Shown piece by piece: positions 37,027 through 46,244 of a stretch of DNA of 64,000 nt. Each line of letters starts with the position of its first letter. Within the stretch, counting starts at the first letter, position 1. The translations under genes were made by a program, and so were the position numbers. This DNA is from Giesbergeria anulus. GTDB lineage: Bacteria; Pseudomonadota; Gammaproteobacteria; Burkholderiales; Burkholderiaceae_C. Below the pieces are notes generated by a model. It worked only from the letters and a program-made list of their open reading frames with translations. It did no database searches and had not been told where the DNA came from. Where the stretch lies: contig NZ_FOGD01000001.1 of assembly GCF_900111115.1 (NCBI RefSeq), positions 552,910 through 616,909 on the forward strand. Direction: 5' to 3'.

Positions 37027-38241
37027 ATGACCCCGCACTTTCCTATCTACATGGACTACGGCGCCACCACGCCGTGTGACCCGCGCGTGGTAGATGCCAT
37101 GATTCCTTGGTTGCGCGAACATTTTGGCAACCCCGCTTCCCGCAGCCACGCTTGGGGCTGGGAGGCCGAGGCCGCCGTCGAAAAAGCCCGCGAGCAAGTG
37201 GCCGAGTTGATCCATGCCGATCCACGTGAGATCGTCTGGACAAGCGGTGCCACCGAATCGAACAATCTGGCCATCAAAGGTGCAGCGCATTTTTACCAAG
37301 GCAAAGGCAAGCACCTGATTACGGTCAAGACCGAGCACAAAGCAGTGCTGGACGTGATGCGTGAGCTAGAGCGCCAAGGCTTTGAAGTCACCTATCTGGA
37401 TGTGCAAGACAACGGCTTGCTGGATTTTGAGGCCCTCAAGGCCGCCATCCGCCCCGACACCATCTTGATTAGCGTGATGTTCGTGAACAACGAAATCGGC
37501 GTGATCCAAGACATTCCGGCCATTGGTGCTCTGTGCCGCGAAAAAGGGATCATCTTTCATGTCGATGCTGCCCAAGCCACCGGCAAGATCGAGATTGATT
37601 TGCAAACCCTGCCCGTCGATCTGATGAGCTTGGCTTCGCACAAGACCTACGGCCCCAAGGGCATTGGTGCGCTGTATGTGCGCCGCAAGCCCCGGGTGCG
37701 CCTAGAGGCACAAATGCACGGCGGCGGCCACGAGCGTGGTATGCGTTCGGGCACCCTGCCCACACACCAATGTGTCGGCATGGGCGAAGCCTTTCGCATT
37801 GCCAAAGAGGAAATGGCGCAAGACAATGCCAAGGCTCTGGCCTTGCAACAACGCCTGCTCAAGGGTTTGCAAGACATCGAACAGGTGTTCATCAATGGCG
37901 ACTTGGAGCACCGGGTGCCGCACAACCTGAACATCAGCTTCAATTATGTTGAAGGTGAATCGCTCATCATGGGCATCAAGGGGCTGGCGGTGTCGTCTGG
38001 CTCTGCCTGTACCTCGGCCAGCTTAGAACCCAGCTATGTATTGCGCGCCTTGGGCCGCAGCGACGAGCTGGCGCACAGCAGCCTGCGCATGACCTTAGGC
38101 CGCTTCACCACCGAAGCAGAAATCGACTACGCGATTGACACCATTCGCGTCAACGTGGCCCGGCTACGCGAACTCAGCCCCCTGTGGGATATGTACAAAG
38201 ACGGCATTGATATCTCAGCGATTCAATGGGCCGCGCACTAA
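37027..38241 (+). CDS. iscS: Cysteine desulfurase
   Basis: 404 residues. The PLP-binding lysine is K206 (SHKTYGPKG) and the mobile-loop catalytic cysteine C328 (SSGSACTS); both give the persulfide that supplies sulfur to IscU. It has the group I enzyme length and lies 15 bases before iscU. Confidence 0.97.
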   Translation: MTPHFPIYMDYGATTPCDPRVVDAMIPWLREHFGNPASRSHAWGWEAEAAVEKAREQVAELIHADPREIVWTSGATESNNLAIKGAAHFYQGKGKHLITVKTEHKAVLDVMRELERQGFEVTYLDVQDNGLLDFEALKAAIRPDTILISVMFVNNEIGVIQDIPAIGALCREKGIIFHVDAAQATGKIEIDLQTLPVDLMSLASHKTYGPKGIGALYVRRKPRVRLEAQMHGGGHERGMRSGTLPTHQCVGMGEAFRIAKEEMAQDNAKALALQQRLLKGLQDIEQVFINGDLEHRVPHNLNISFNYVEGESLIMGIKGLAVSSGSACTSASLEPSYVLRALGRSDELAHSSLRMTLGRFTTEAEIDYAIDTIRVNVARLRELSPLWDMYKDGIDISAIQWAAH

Positions 38242-38256
38242 TCAAGGAGATTCACC

Positions 38257-38664
38257 ATGGCTTACTCTGACAAAGTGATCGACCACTACGAAAACCCGCG
38301 CAACGTAGGCTCGTTTGACAAAGGCGACGACACCGTGGGCACCGGCATGGTGGGCGCACCCGCCTGTGGCGATGTGATGAAGTTGCAAATCAAGGTCAAC
38401 CCCGACACCGGCGTGATCGAAGATGCGCGCTTTAAAACCTATGGCTGCGGCTCGGCCATTGCGTCCAGCTCGCTGGTGACCGAATGGGTCAAGGGCAAAA
38501 CGCTGGACGAAGCAGCAGCTCTGAAAAACAGCCAAATTGCCGAAGAACTAGCGTTGCCGCCGGTCAAAATCCACTGCTCCATCTTGGCCGAAGACGCCAT
38601 CAAGGCCGCAGTGAACGACTACAAGACCCGCCACGGCGGCAACAGCAGCGCTACGGCTGCTTGA
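38257..38664 (+). CDS. iscU: Fe-S cluster scaffold protein
   Basis: 135 residues. The three cluster ligands C37, C64 and C107 and the key D39 ([10 protein letters not shown]) are intact. Its LPPVKIHCS loop is the HscA recognition motif (LPPVK). An AAGGAG site precedes the ATG. Confidence 0.97.
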   Translation: MAYSDKVIDHYENPRNVGSFDKGDDTVGTGMVGAPACGDVMKLQIKVNPDTGVIEDARFKTYGCGSAIASSSLVTEWVKGKTLDEAAALKNSQIAEELALPPVKIHCSILAEDAIKAAVNDYKTRHGGNSSATAA

Positions 38665-38674
38665 GAGATCAGAC

Positions 38675-38998
38675 ATGGCCATCTCGCTGACCGAAGCCGC
38701 TGCGCGGCATGTCACCCGTTACCTGAGCCGCCGGGGGCAGGGGCTGGGCGTGCGGCTGGGGGTAAAAACCAGCGGCTGCTCAGGCTTGGCCTACAAGCTC
38801 GAATATGTCGATGAAATGGCCCCCGAAGACCTAGTGTTTGAAAACCACGGCGTCAAGGTCATCATCGACCCCAAAAGCCTGGCCTATATTGACGGCACCG
38901 AACTCGATTTCGTGCGTGAGGGCCTGAACGAGGGCTTTCGCTTTAACAACCCCAATGAGCGCGACCGCTGCGGCTGCGGAGAGAGCTTCCGCGTCTAG
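38675..38998 (+). CDS. iscA: Fe-S assembly A-type carrier protein
   Basis: 107 residues with the three A-type cysteines C35 (TSGCSG), C99 and C101 (RCGCGES). It carries iron or preformed clusters. The TAG overlaps the last four bases of the convergent tnpB frame. It is the last gene before the IS element. Confidence 0.95.
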   Translation: MAISLTEAAARHVTRYLSRRGQGLGVRLGVKTSGCSGLAYKLEYVDEMAPEDLVFENHGVKVIIDPKSLAYIDGTELDFVREGLNEGFRFNNPNERDRCGCGESFRV

Positions 38999-40143
38999 CG
39001 CTTCCTGCTGGCCCCTTGCTGCAAAACCGCCACCGCGCAGCGTGCTGGCGGTTTTTTTTTGACATCCTCCCCTCCCAAAAGGAAGGGAATTCCCACTACT
39101 GGCGTGTCATGCCCGACACGGAAACTTAATTGGTTCAAGATGTTTTTAGCCGCATTCACATCACGATCATGCACACCGCCACACTCCGAACAAATCCAGT
39201 TTCTTATTCCAAGACCGGCGATACCTTTCGGCCTCGAATCGGGCAACGCGCCGCAATCCGAGCAGGTCTGGGTGCTATAGCTTTCGTTCACTTCTTCAAA
39301 CCATGCGCCATGCTTAACAGCCTTGTACGCCAGTTGAGTTCTGAAGGACGTCCAACCTGCATCCAAAACAGACTTCGCCATGCTGGTCTTGGCGAGTCCG
39401 GCGGCGCACACGTTGCCGACCGCAATGTAATCAAACTCACGCACGATGCGGGTGCTGAGTTGGTGGTGAAAGTCGTTGCGCCGGTTCGCGATTTGTGCAT
39501 GAATGACCTTCACCCGACGTTTTTTATGGGCACGTTGTGCCACGGCCAAAGCTTGCTCTGCACCACGGTAAATGCGCTGCGCTTCTATCTTTTCTCCGGT
39601 GGACAGGGTCGCAAATTCTTTCAGACCCAAGTCGATACCCACACCTTTGACGGGCTGGCGGACACCCATCGCCACAACCTCGACATCAATCACGATGTTC
39701 AGAAACCAGTTGCCCCGACTGTCTCTGGAGAAGTTGGTGCCGTCTTTGATTTTGCCCACAGGCAGCACCCGGCTGTTGAAGACGCGAAACGTATGGCCTG
39801 CAAAGCGAAACGCATCGCCTTCACGCTTCAACTCGCGGCCTTTGAGTGGAACCCAGCCCAAGGACTTTTTACCCCGGTAGCGCAGGTAGGGGCGTTTCTT
39901 TTGACTGCGCGATTTGGCGTACTGCTCGCAAACGGCGTTGACCGTGCCCGAATGCAGGCCCAGCTCTTTGCTGCTGCCCGTCGTGAGCTTGTTCAGATCG
40001 AACCCAGTGTGCCAAGGCCGGCCAAAGCGCAAAGCATCTTTTTGCCGGTCGTTACAAAAATTCCAGACGAAGTTAACCGCTCGCGCCTGCTGGTTCAGCA
40101 AGCCATTGAGCGACTTCACCCGGTACCTGTAAACAAGGATCAT
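38995..40143 (-). CDS. tnpB: TnpB, RNA-guided nuclease of an IS605-type element
   Basis: 382 residues, with a RuvC-like core: first Asp in [12 protein letters not shown] and last Asp in [11 protein letters not shown] zinc finger (CSDCG ... CSECG) lies between them. The usual second RuvC acid (the Glu of an iEdL motif) is not at the expected place, which reads YIAVGNV; a nearby [11 protein letters not shown] may supply a rearranged Glu, as reported for some TnpB lineages. TnpB uses an omega RNA to cut DNA and favours retention of its element. The ATG overlaps the small RHH gene stop (ATGA). The natural C-terminus seems to be near GGEDVK; the last 21 residues are read from host sequence. Confidence 0.9.
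   Translation of the reverse strand: MILVYRYRVKSLNGLLNQQARAVNFVWNFCNDRQKDALRFGRPWHTGFDLNKLTTGSSKELGLHSGTVNAVCEQYAKSRSQKKRPYLRYRGKKSLGWVPLKGRELKREGDAFRFAGHTFRVFNSRVLPVGKIKDGTNFSRDSRGNWFLNIVIDVEVVAMGVRQPVKGVGIDLGLKEFATLSTGEKIEAQRIYRGAEQALAVAQRAHKKRRVKVIHAQIANRRNDFHHQLSTRIVREFDYIAVGNVCAAGLAKTSMAKSVLDAGWTSFRTQLAYKAVKHGAWFEEVNESYSTQTCSDCGALPDSRPKGIAGLGIRNWICSECGGVHDRDVNAAKNILNQLSFRVGHDTPVVGIPFLLGGEDVKKKPPARCAVAVLQQGASRKR
39023..39060 (+). terminator. Terminator after iscA
   Basis: AAAACCGCCA / TGGCGGTTTT with a 13-base spacer, followed by nine or more T. The IS element begins immediately after the T-run. Confidence 0.82.
39061..39200 (-). ncRNA. Candidate omega RNA (guide scaffold) at the element's right end
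   Basis: TnpB guide RNAs are made from the 3' end of tnpB through the right end of the element and into the flank. Here this part overlaps the tnpB coding sequence and ends in the hairpin GGGAATTCCC, then GGGAGG...GGATGTC. If so, the guide would begin with the host bases just beyond 39061 (A-run and CCGCC of the iscA terminator). Only structure and known biology support it. Confidence 0.35.
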
Positions 40144-40271
40144 TTTTGTTTTTTCAGGAAGTCTTCGACAGCGCGACGGATCAGCTCAGAGACGGAAACA
40201 TCAAGCTTTTTAGAAAGCTCCTGCAACCGCTCAAAGGCTGGATCAGGAAGAAAAAAGTGTGTGCGTTTCAT
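40140..40271 (-). CDS. Small ribbon-helix-helix (CopG-type) protein of the IS element
   Basis: A 43-residue frame starting MKRTHFFLPD. It has the ribbon-helix-helix pattern: a beta strand (RTHFFLP), then helices PAFERLQELSKKL and SVSELIRRAVEDFLKK. Its stop overlaps the tnpB start, so the two are co-translated. Such tiny RHH genes accompany some TnpB elements and probably bind the element's promoter to control tnpB. Easily missed because of its size. Confidence 0.65.
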   Translation of the reverse strand: MKRTHFFLPDPAFERLQELSKKLDVSVSELIRRAVEDFLKKQK

Positions 40272-40343
40272 TCACACATTTTACAGCAATCCAATGGACT
40301 AAAAAATGCAAACCCAACAGCCCGACCACTTTGCGGTCGCCCT

Positions 40344-40378
40344 CTACCTCCCCGGCCTGAAGGCCGAGATTTCTCGGG
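40344..40378. repeat. Second IS605-like end structure before hscB
   Basis: TACCTCCCCGGCCTGAAGGCC followed by GAGATTTCTCGGG has the same layout (CCTCCCC, short hairpin, then a stem with TT) as the right end at 39061-39096. It lies outside the apparent left end and may be the remnant of another element. Confidence 0.4.
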
Positions 40379-40388
40379 AAAACCACCG

Positions 40389-40907
40389 ATGAACTTGCAA
40401 TCGAATGATTTTGAACTGTTTGACCTGCCCCGGCGCTTTGCGCAAGAGCGCAGCACCATCGACAACCGCTGGAAAGAGCTGCAACGCGAAGCCCACCCCG
40501 ACCGCTTTGCCGCCCAAGGGGCCGCTGCCCAACGCATTGCCATGCAATGGTCAGTACGCATCAATGAGGCCTACCAGCGCCTGAAAGACCCCCAGCGCCG
40601 CGCCGCCTACCTGTGCGAACTGCACGGCGTACCTATCCGCGCCGAAGACAACACCGCCATGCCCGCCGCATTTCTGATGCAGCAAATGGAATGGCGCGAA
40701 GCCCTTGAAGAAGCCAAAACCCTTGCAGAAATCGACGCCCTAGAGCGCGAAGTGCGCCAAGCGCAAAAAGCCGGGCTAGAGCGCTGCGCCACGCTGATCG
40801 ACACGCAACAAGACTTTGCGGCTGCGGCCCAGCAAGTCAGAACCCTTATGTTCATTGCGCGTTTTGCCCACGACGTAGGGCAGCGCCAAGATCAACTGGG
40901 ACAATAA
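40389..40907 (+). CDS. hscB: Fe-S cluster co-chaperone HscB
   Basis: 172 residues from MNLQSNDFELF. The J-domain carries HPD (REAHPDRF), which stimulates HscA ATPase, and a C-terminal helical part binds IscU. The upstream open frame from 40146 runs through the IS end and is not used. Separated from iscA by the IS element, but otherwise in the normal isc order. Confidence 0.93.
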   Translation: MNLQSNDFELFDLPRRFAQERSTIDNRWKELQREAHPDRFAAQGAAAQRIAMQWSVRINEAYQRLKDPQRRAAYLCELHGVPIRAEDNTAMPAAFLMQQMEWREALEEAKTLAEIDALEREVRQAQKAGLERCATLIDTQQDFAAAAQQVRTLMFIARFAHDVGQRQDQLGQ

Positions 40908-40940
40908 GGCCCTCTCCGTATCCCACAAAAGAAAAAATTC

Positions 40941-42818
40941 ATGGCGCTGTTGCAGATTTCCGAACCCGGCCAATCCCCCAACCCCCACCAACGGCGCATT
41001 GCCGTAGGCATTGATCTGGGCACCACCCATTCGCTGGTGGCTGCCGTGCGCAATGGCGTCGCTGAATGCCTGCCCGACGATGAGGGCCGGGTGCTGTTGC
41101 CCTCTATCGTGCGCTACCTAGCAGGTGGCAAGCGCCAGATTGGCCATGCCGCTGCCGCCGCACAGGCCGACGATGCCAGCAATACCATTGCCTCGGTCAA
41201 GCGCTTTATGGGCCGGGGGCTGGCCGACATCACCCAGCCAGACAAGCTGCCCTATACGCTGGTGGGTGCCGATGGGGGCGCAGCCACCACAACCGGCATG
41301 GTGCATCTGGCTACTGCCGGGGGCGTGAAATCGCCGGTAGAAATCAGCGCCGACATTCTGGCTACGCTGCGTTACCGCGCTGAAGACACCTTCAACGACG
41401 ACCTGTATGGGGCCGTGATTACCGTCCCTGCCTACTTTGACGACGCCCAACGCCAAGCCACCAAAGATGCAGCCCAATTGGCCGGTATCCACCTGCTGCG
41501 CCTGATCAACGAACCCACCGCCGCCGCCATTGCCTACGGCTTAGACAACGCCAGCGAGGGCGTCTATGCCGTGTATGACCTCGGTGGCGGCACGTTCGAT
41601 ATTTCCATCCTGCGCCTGACGCAAGGCGTGTTTGAAGTCATTGCCACCGGGGGCGACTCGGCACTCGGCGGTGACGACTACGACGCCGCACTGGCCGATG
41701 CGGTGCTGGCCCCCTTGGGCGTCGCCTTGCACACCCCGGCTGACAAAACAGCCGCCCGCTTGGCCGCCCGTGCCTGCAAAGAAGCCCTGACCGCCCACGA
41801 CAGCGCGCTGTTCAGTGCTACGCTGGCCGGAACCACCATCGCGCAAACGGTGCAGCGCAACGATTTTGAAGCCGCCACCGCCCACCTTACCGCCCGCTCC
41901 TTGGCCGCTGTGCGCCGTGCGCTGCGCGATGCCCAACTGGCAGTGGACGAAGTACAAGGCATGGTCATGGTCGGTGGCTCTACCCGGATGCCGCACATTC
42001 AGCAAGCGGTGGGCGCATTTTTTGGCCGCACGCCCCTAACCAACCTCAACCCCGACGAAGTAGTCGCCTTGGGCGCGGCCATCCAAGCCAACCAATTGGC
42101 AGGCAACAACACCGCAGGCGATTTGCTGCTGTTGGATGTGATTCCGCTGTCACTGGGCATTGAAACGATGGGCGGCTTGGTCGAGCGCATTGTCTCGCGC
42201 AACGAAACCATCCCCACCGCCAAAGCGCAAGACTTCACCACCTACAAAGACGGCCAAACCGCGCTGGCGCTGCACGTCGTGCAAGGCGAGCGCGATTTGG
42301 TGCAAGATTGCCGCAGCTTGGCCCGTTTTGAGCTGCGCGGCATTCCACCGATGGCCGCTGGGGCAGCACGTATCCGCGTCACCTTTACCGTGGATGCTGA
42401 TGGCCTGCTGTCGGTCAGTGCCAAAGAGCAAATCAGCGGCGTCGAGGCCCGTATCGACGTCAAACCGTCGTATGGCCTGAGCGATGAGCAAATCGCCACC
42501 ATGTTGCAAGAGGGCTTTGCTACCGCTGCCCAAGACATCCAAGCGCGTGCGCTGGTAGAAGCCCGCGTCGATGCCGACCGCATGTTGCTGGCGACACAAA
42601 GCGCTTTGGACATCGACAGCCATCTGCTACAAAACGACGAACGCACCACCATTGACGCCTTAATGGCTGCCCTGCGCCAGCAAAAAGACAGCGATGATGC
42701 CGCCGCCATTGAGGCCGCCACCCAAGCGCTGGCTAAAGGCACCGAGAGCTTTGCCGCCCAACGCATGAACCAAGGCATTCGCCAAGCGCTGGCCGGTAAA
42801 AACGTCCAAAGCCTGTAA
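40941..42818 (+). CDS. hscA: Fe-S assembly Hsp70 chaperone HscA
   Basis: 625 residues. The ATPase domain begins [14 protein letters not shown] and contains [14 protein letters not shown] and [10 protein letters not shown]. The substrate-binding domain follows (residues about 400-520). It promotes cluster transfer from IscU in an ATP- and HscB-dependent way. It lies 33 bases after hscB and 17 before fdx. Confidence 0.96.
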   Translation: MALLQISEPGQSPNPHQRRIAVGIDLGTTHSLVAAVRNGVAECLPDDEGRVLLPSIVRYLAGGKRQIGHAAAAAQADDASNTIASVKRFMGRGLADITQPDKLPYTLVGADGGAATTTGMVHLATAGGVKSPVEISADILATLRYRAEDTFNDDLYGAVITVPAYFDDAQRQATKDAAQLAGIHLLRLINEPTAAAIAYGLDNASEGVYAVYDLGGGTFDISILRLTQGVFEVIATGGDSALGGDDYDAALADAVLAPLGVALHTPADKTAARLAARACKEALTAHDSALFSATLAGTTIAQTVQRNDFEAATAHLTARSLAAVRRALRDAQLAVDEVQGMVMVGGSTRMPHIQQAVGAFFGRTPLTNLNPDEVVALGAAIQANQLAGNNTAGDLLLLDVIPLSLGIETMGGLVERIVSRNETIPTAKAQDFTTYKDGQTALALHVVQGERDLVQDCRSLARFELRGIPPMAAGAARIRVTFTVDADGLLSVSAKEQISGVEARIDVKPSYGLSDEQIATMLQEGFATAAQDIQARALVEARVDADRMLLATQSALDIDSHLLQNDERTTIDALMAALRQQKDSDDAAAIEAATQALAKGTESFAAQRMNQGIRQALAGKNVQSL

Positions 42819-42835
42819 ATTGACCCCCACACCTT

Positions 42836-43174
42836 ATGCCAGTCATCAAAATCCTGCCCCACGCCGAATTCTGCCCCCAAGGCACTGAAATCAACGCCCC
42901 TGCGGGCACTTCCATTTGTGAAGCCCTGCTAGAAAACCATATCGCCATTGAGCACGCCTGTGACATGAGCTGTGCCTGTACCACCTGCCACGTCATCGTG
43001 CGCGAAGGCTATGCCTCACTCAATGCGGCAGAGGAAGAGGAAGAAGACCTGCTCGACCGGGCTTGGGGCTTAGAGCCACAATCGCGCCTGAGCTGTCAGG
43101 CCATTGTGGGCGCACAAAATCTGACGGTAGAAATCCCCAAATACACCATCAACCACGCCCGAGAAAACCACTGA
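42836..43174 (+). CDS. fdx: Adrenodoxin-type [2Fe-2S] ferredoxin
   Basis: 112 residues. The cluster ligands are seen in HACDMSCACTTCHV (C-x5-C-x2-C pattern) and a distal RLSCQAIV. It supplies electrons for cluster building in the ISC pathway. The acidic stretch EEEEEDLLD is where reductase docks. Its stop is one base before dnaQ. Confidence 0.96.
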   Translation: MPVIKILPHAEFCPQGTEINAPAGTSICEALLENHIAIEHACDMSCACTTCHVIVREGYASLNAAEEEEEDLLDRAWGLEPQSRLSCQAIVGAQNLTVEIPKYTINHARENH

Positions 43175-43175
43175 G

Positions 43176-43889
43176 ATGCTGCGCCAGATCATCCTCGACA
43201 CCGAAACCACTGGCCTGTCGGCAGACAACGGCGACCGCATCATTGAAATCGGCTGCGTCGAGCTGGTGGCCCGCAAGCTCACGGGCAACAACAAGCATTT
43301 TTACCTCAATCCGGGGCGCGATAGCCACCCGGATGCCCTGCGCATCCACGGTATCAGCAACGATTTTTTGAAAGACAAACCCAAGTTCGAGGCCGTGGTG
43401 GAGGATCTGCTGGCGTATTTGCAAGATGCCCAGCTCATCATCCACAACGCACCGTTCGATATCGGCTTTTTGAACAAAGAGCTAGAACTAACGGGCCGCC
43501 CGCCCCTGCGCCACTTTGTCGGTGAGATCACCGACACGCTGGTCATGGCCAAGGAGATGTACCCCGGTAAGCGCAACTCGCTTGATGCGCTGTGCGACCG
43601 CTTGGGCGTGGACAACTCCGGGCGCACCCTGCACGGCGCGCTGCTCGATGCCGAGCTGCTGGCCGATGTGTATATCAACCTCACCCGCGGCCAAGATGCC
43701 CTGCTGGTGATAGAGGAAGACGCCCAAAACACCGGCAGCAGCCAGCACATTGCCCTCGACTTGCAGAGCATCCAACTGCCCATTATGTTTGCCACCGAGC
43801 AAGAACAGGCGGCCCACAAAGCCGTGCTGACCCAGATCGACAAAGCCAGTGGTGGCAAAACGGTTTGGCGCACGCAGCAAAACGGCTAA
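43176..43889 (+). CDS. dnaQ: DNA polymerase III epsilon subunit (3'-5' exonuclease)
   Basis: 237 residues. DEDDh exonuclease motifs: ExoI DTETTGL, ExoII HNAPFDIGF, ExoIII with HGALLDAELL. It proofreads replication errors in the Pol III core. It is immediately downstream of fdx rather than beside rnhA (a common partner of dnaQ), and is probably co-transcribed with the end of the isc operon. Confidence 0.95.
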   Translation: MLRQIILDTETTGLSADNGDRIIEIGCVELVARKLTGNNKHFYLNPGRDSHPDALRIHGISNDFLKDKPKFEAVVEDLLAYLQDAQLIIHNAPFDIGFLNKELELTGRPPLRHFVGEITDTLVMAKEMYPGKRNSLDALCDRLGVDNSGRTLHGALLDAELLADVYINLTRGQDALLVIEEDAQNTGSSQHIALDLQSIQLPIMFATEQEQAAHKAVLTQIDKASGGKTVWRTQQNG

Positions 43890-43925
43890 AAACTGTGCGA
43901 TAATATTGGTCTTGTCATTAAGACA

Positions 43926-44000
43926 GGGTGATTAGCTCAGCGGTAGAGCACTGCCTTCACACGGCAGGGGTCACATGTTCGATCCATGTATCACCCACCA
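43926..44000 (+). tRNA. tRNA-Val (anticodon CAC), copy 1
   Basis: GGGTGAT acceptor pairs with ATCACCC, followed by encoded ACCA. The anticodon stem CTGCC / GGCAG holds loop TTCACAC, anticodon CAC (valine, GUG). T-loop GTTCGATCC. 75 bases with CCA. Confidence 0.95.
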
Positions 44001-44036
44001 CAATTTGCGGCTTTGGTTTTCCCGATCAAAGCCATT

Positions 44037-44111
44037 GGGTGATTAGCTCAGCGGTAGAGCACTGCCTTCACACGGCAGGGGTCACATGTTCGATCCATGT
44101 ATCACCCACCA
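44037..44111 (+). tRNA. tRNA-Val (anticodon CAC), copy 2
   Basis: Identical in all 75 bases to copy 1, which starts 111 bases upstream. The spacer is unrelated apart from the bases next to CCA. Probably one transcript processed into two tRNAs. Confidence 0.95.
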
Positions 44112-44128
44112 CAAAATTGAAAGAAATC

Positions 44129-44160
44129 AAGGACTTGTCCATTAGGCCAAGTCCTTTTTC
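44129..44160 (+). terminator. Terminator after the tRNA-Val pair
   Basis: AAGGACTTG / CAAGTCCTT with a ten-base loop, then a T-run. Confidence 0.85.
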
Positions 44161-44280
44161 TTTGCCCCATCCATTCAGATCACAGCACGGCCAGCCCAAC
44201 CGTCAGCTTCCCGCAAGCACAGCCTGAATAATTATGAATTCAAAATTGCCACGACTGTGCGCCCCTCTCGGAGACATTGC

Positions 44281-46176
44281 ATGACCAGCTACGCCGACTT
44301 CCACCAACGCTCCATTACCGAGCGCGATGCCTTTTGGGCCGAGCAGGCCCGCCTGATTGACTGGTACACGCCCCCAGAACAAATTTGCGACTACAACAAC
44401 CCGCCCTTTGCGCGCTGGTTTGTAGGCGGTACCACCAACCTGTGCCACAACGCCGTCGATCGCCACTTGGCCGAGCGTGCCGATCAAGCCGCGCTGGTAG
44501 CCATCTCCACCGAGACCAACACCGAGCGCAGCTACAGCTTTGCCGAACTGCACCAAGAAGTGCAACGCATGGCCGCCAGCCTGCAAGCATTGGGCGTAAA
44601 AAAGGGCGACCGTGTCCTGATTTACATGCCCATGATTGCCGAGGCCGCTTTTGCCATGCTGGCCTGCGTGCGTATTGGCGCACTGCATTCGGTAGTGTTC
44701 GGTGGTTTTGCTGCCGGTTCTTTGGCTTCGCGCATTGAAGACGCCCAACCTGTGGCCGTAGTCAGTGCCGATGCAGGTTCGCGCGGCGGTAAGGTCGTGC
44801 CTTACAAGCCGCTGCTGGACGAAGCGATTAGCCTGTCTAGCCACAAGCCTGCCGCCGTGCTGATGGTCAACCGTGGTTTGGCCCCGATGGACTGGGTACA
44901 AGGCCGTGACCACGATTGGGCCACCTTGCGCCAGCAGCAAATCGATACCCAAGTGCCTTGCGAATGGCTGCAAGCCACCGACCCCAGCTACACCCTGTAT
45001 ACCAGCGGCACCACGGGCAAGCCCAAGGGCGTGCAACGTGACACCGGCGGCTACACCGTGGCACTGGCGTCCAGCATGAAGCACATTTTTGATGCCAAAG
45101 CAGGTGATACCTTCTTTGCCACCAGCGATATCGGCTGGGTGGTGGGCCACAGCTACATCATCTATGGCCCCCTGATTGCTGGCATGACCACCATCATGTA
45201 CGAAGGCTTGCCCACCCGCCCCGATGCTGGCATCTGGTGGAGCATTGTTGAGAAGTACAAAGTCACGCACATGTTCTCGGCCCCCACCGCAGTGCGCGTG
45301 CTCAAAAAGCAAGACCCTGCCTATCTGGCTAAATACAACCTGTCCAGCCTCAAGGCCTTGTGGTTGGCCGGTGAGCCGCTCGATGAGCCCACAGCCCAAT
45401 GGATCAGCAGTTCGCTCAATGTGCCCATCATTGACAACTACTGGCAAACCGAAACCGGCTGGCCTATCCTCTCGCTGTGCAACGGCGTCGAGCAGCAAGT
45501 CACCCGCTTTGGCAGCCCCGGCAAGGCAGTGTATGGCTACAACGTCAAACTGATTGACGAATCCACCGGTGAGGAACTCACCACCCCCAACCAAAAGGGC
45601 GTGGTAGCCATTGAAGGCCCCTTGCCCCCCGGCTGTATGCAAACCGTCTGGCGCGACGACGACCGCTTTGTCAACACCTACTGGAAGAGCATTCCGGGCC
45701 GTTTGGTCTACAGCACCTTTGACTGGGGCATCCGCGATGCCGACGGTTATTACTTCATTCTGGGCCGCACCGACGACGTGATTAACGTGGCTGGGCACCG
45801 TTTGGGCACCCGCGAAATCGAAGAATGTATTGCTTCGCACTCCAACATTGCCGAAGTGGCTGTGGTGGGTGTAGCCGACAGCCTCAAGGGCCAAGTGGCC
45901 TTGGCCTTTGCCGTACCCCGCGATGCCACCACCTTGGGCGATGATGCTGCGCGCAAAGCGCTAGAAGCCGAAGTGATGCACTTGGTCGATCACAGTCTGG
46001 GCGCTGTGGCACGTCCATCGCGGGTTTATCTGGTCGGGCTGCTGCCCAAGACCCGCAGCGGCAAGCTCTTGCGCCGCGCCCTGCAAGCCGTGGCCGAAAA
46101 ACGCGATCCGGGCGATTTGACGACAATGGAAGACCCCGCCGTGCTGCAACAAGTGCGCGATTTGGTCGGTTCCTGA
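44281..46176 (+). CDS. prpE: Propionyl-CoA synthetase (acyl-CoA ligase)
   Basis: 631 residues of the ANL adenylate-forming superfamily, closest in layout to PrpE/AcsA. The P-loop-like motif YTSGTTGKPKG, the hinge/adenylation region DNYWQTETGWP, and the catalytic lysine loop KTRSGKLLRR are present. The N-terminus (SYADFHQRSI) and its length favour propionate over acetate, and the gene would feed the same propionyl-CoA pool as mmsA. Substrate is inferred. Monocistronic between the tRNA terminator and its own hairpin. Confidence 0.9.
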   Translation: MTSYADFHQRSITERDAFWAEQARLIDWYTPPEQICDYNNPPFARWFVGGTTNLCHNAVDRHLAERADQAALVAISTETNTERSYSFAELHQEVQRMAASLQALGVKKGDRVLIYMPMIAEAAFAMLACVRIGALHSVVFGGFAAGSLASRIEDAQPVAVVSADAGSRGGKVVPYKPLLDEAISLSSHKPAAVLMVNRGLAPMDWVQGRDHDWATLRQQQIDTQVPCEWLQATDPSYTLYTSGTTGKPKGVQRDTGGYTVALASSMKHIFDAKAGDTFFATSDIGWVVGHSYIIYGPLIAGMTTIMYEGLPTRPDAGIWWSIVEKYKVTHMFSAPTAVRVLKKQDPAYLAKYNLSSLKALWLAGEPLDEPTAQWISSSLNVPIIDNYWQTETGWPILSLCNGVEQQVTRFGSPGKAVYGYNVKLIDESTGEELTTPNQKGVVAIEGPLPPGCMQTVWRDDDRFVNTYWKSIPGRLVYSTFDWGIRDADGYYFILGRTDDVINVAGHRLGTREIEECIASHSNIAEVAVVGVADSLKGQVALAFAVPRDATTLGDDAARKALEAEVMHLVDHSLGAVARPSRVYLVGLLPKTRSGKLLRRALQAVAEKRDPGDLTTMEDPAVLQQVRDLVGS

Positions 46177-46199
46177 TTCGGTTCCCGTAGGGCTATATG

Positions 46200-46234
46200 A
46201 GCCGCAATGCCTTATCGGGCATTGCGGCTTTTTT
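46200..46234 (+). terminator. Terminator of prpE
   Basis: Perfect 12-base stem AGCCGCAATGCC / GGCATTGCGGCT around a TTATCG-type loop, then six T. Shared with the convergent minus-strand gene. Confidence 0.92.
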
Positions 46235-46244
46235 ATGGCTCGGC

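Larger units (their letters stand above)
39061..40320 (-). mobile_element. IS200/IS605-group element carrying tnpB without tnpA
   Basis: The right end is recognised by hairpin sequence 39061-39096 (GGGAATTCCC and GGGAGGGGAGGATGTC on the minus strand). The left end is not precisely visible and is placed near 40320, where host-like sequence upstream of hscB resumes. No tyrosine transposase gene is present, so it is the TnpB-only (IS1341-like) type that would move in trans. It interrupts the isc operon between iscA and hscB. Confidence 0.75.

Noticed and set aside
40146-40907. 253-codon version of hscB beginning inside the IS element
   Set aside because: The first 81 codons have no homology to HscB and run antisense to the RHH gene; the J-domain starts at 40389.
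44203-45894. Minus-strand open frame of 563 codons opposite prpE
   Set aside because: Shadow of a strongly biased gene. The sense protein has all ANL motifs.
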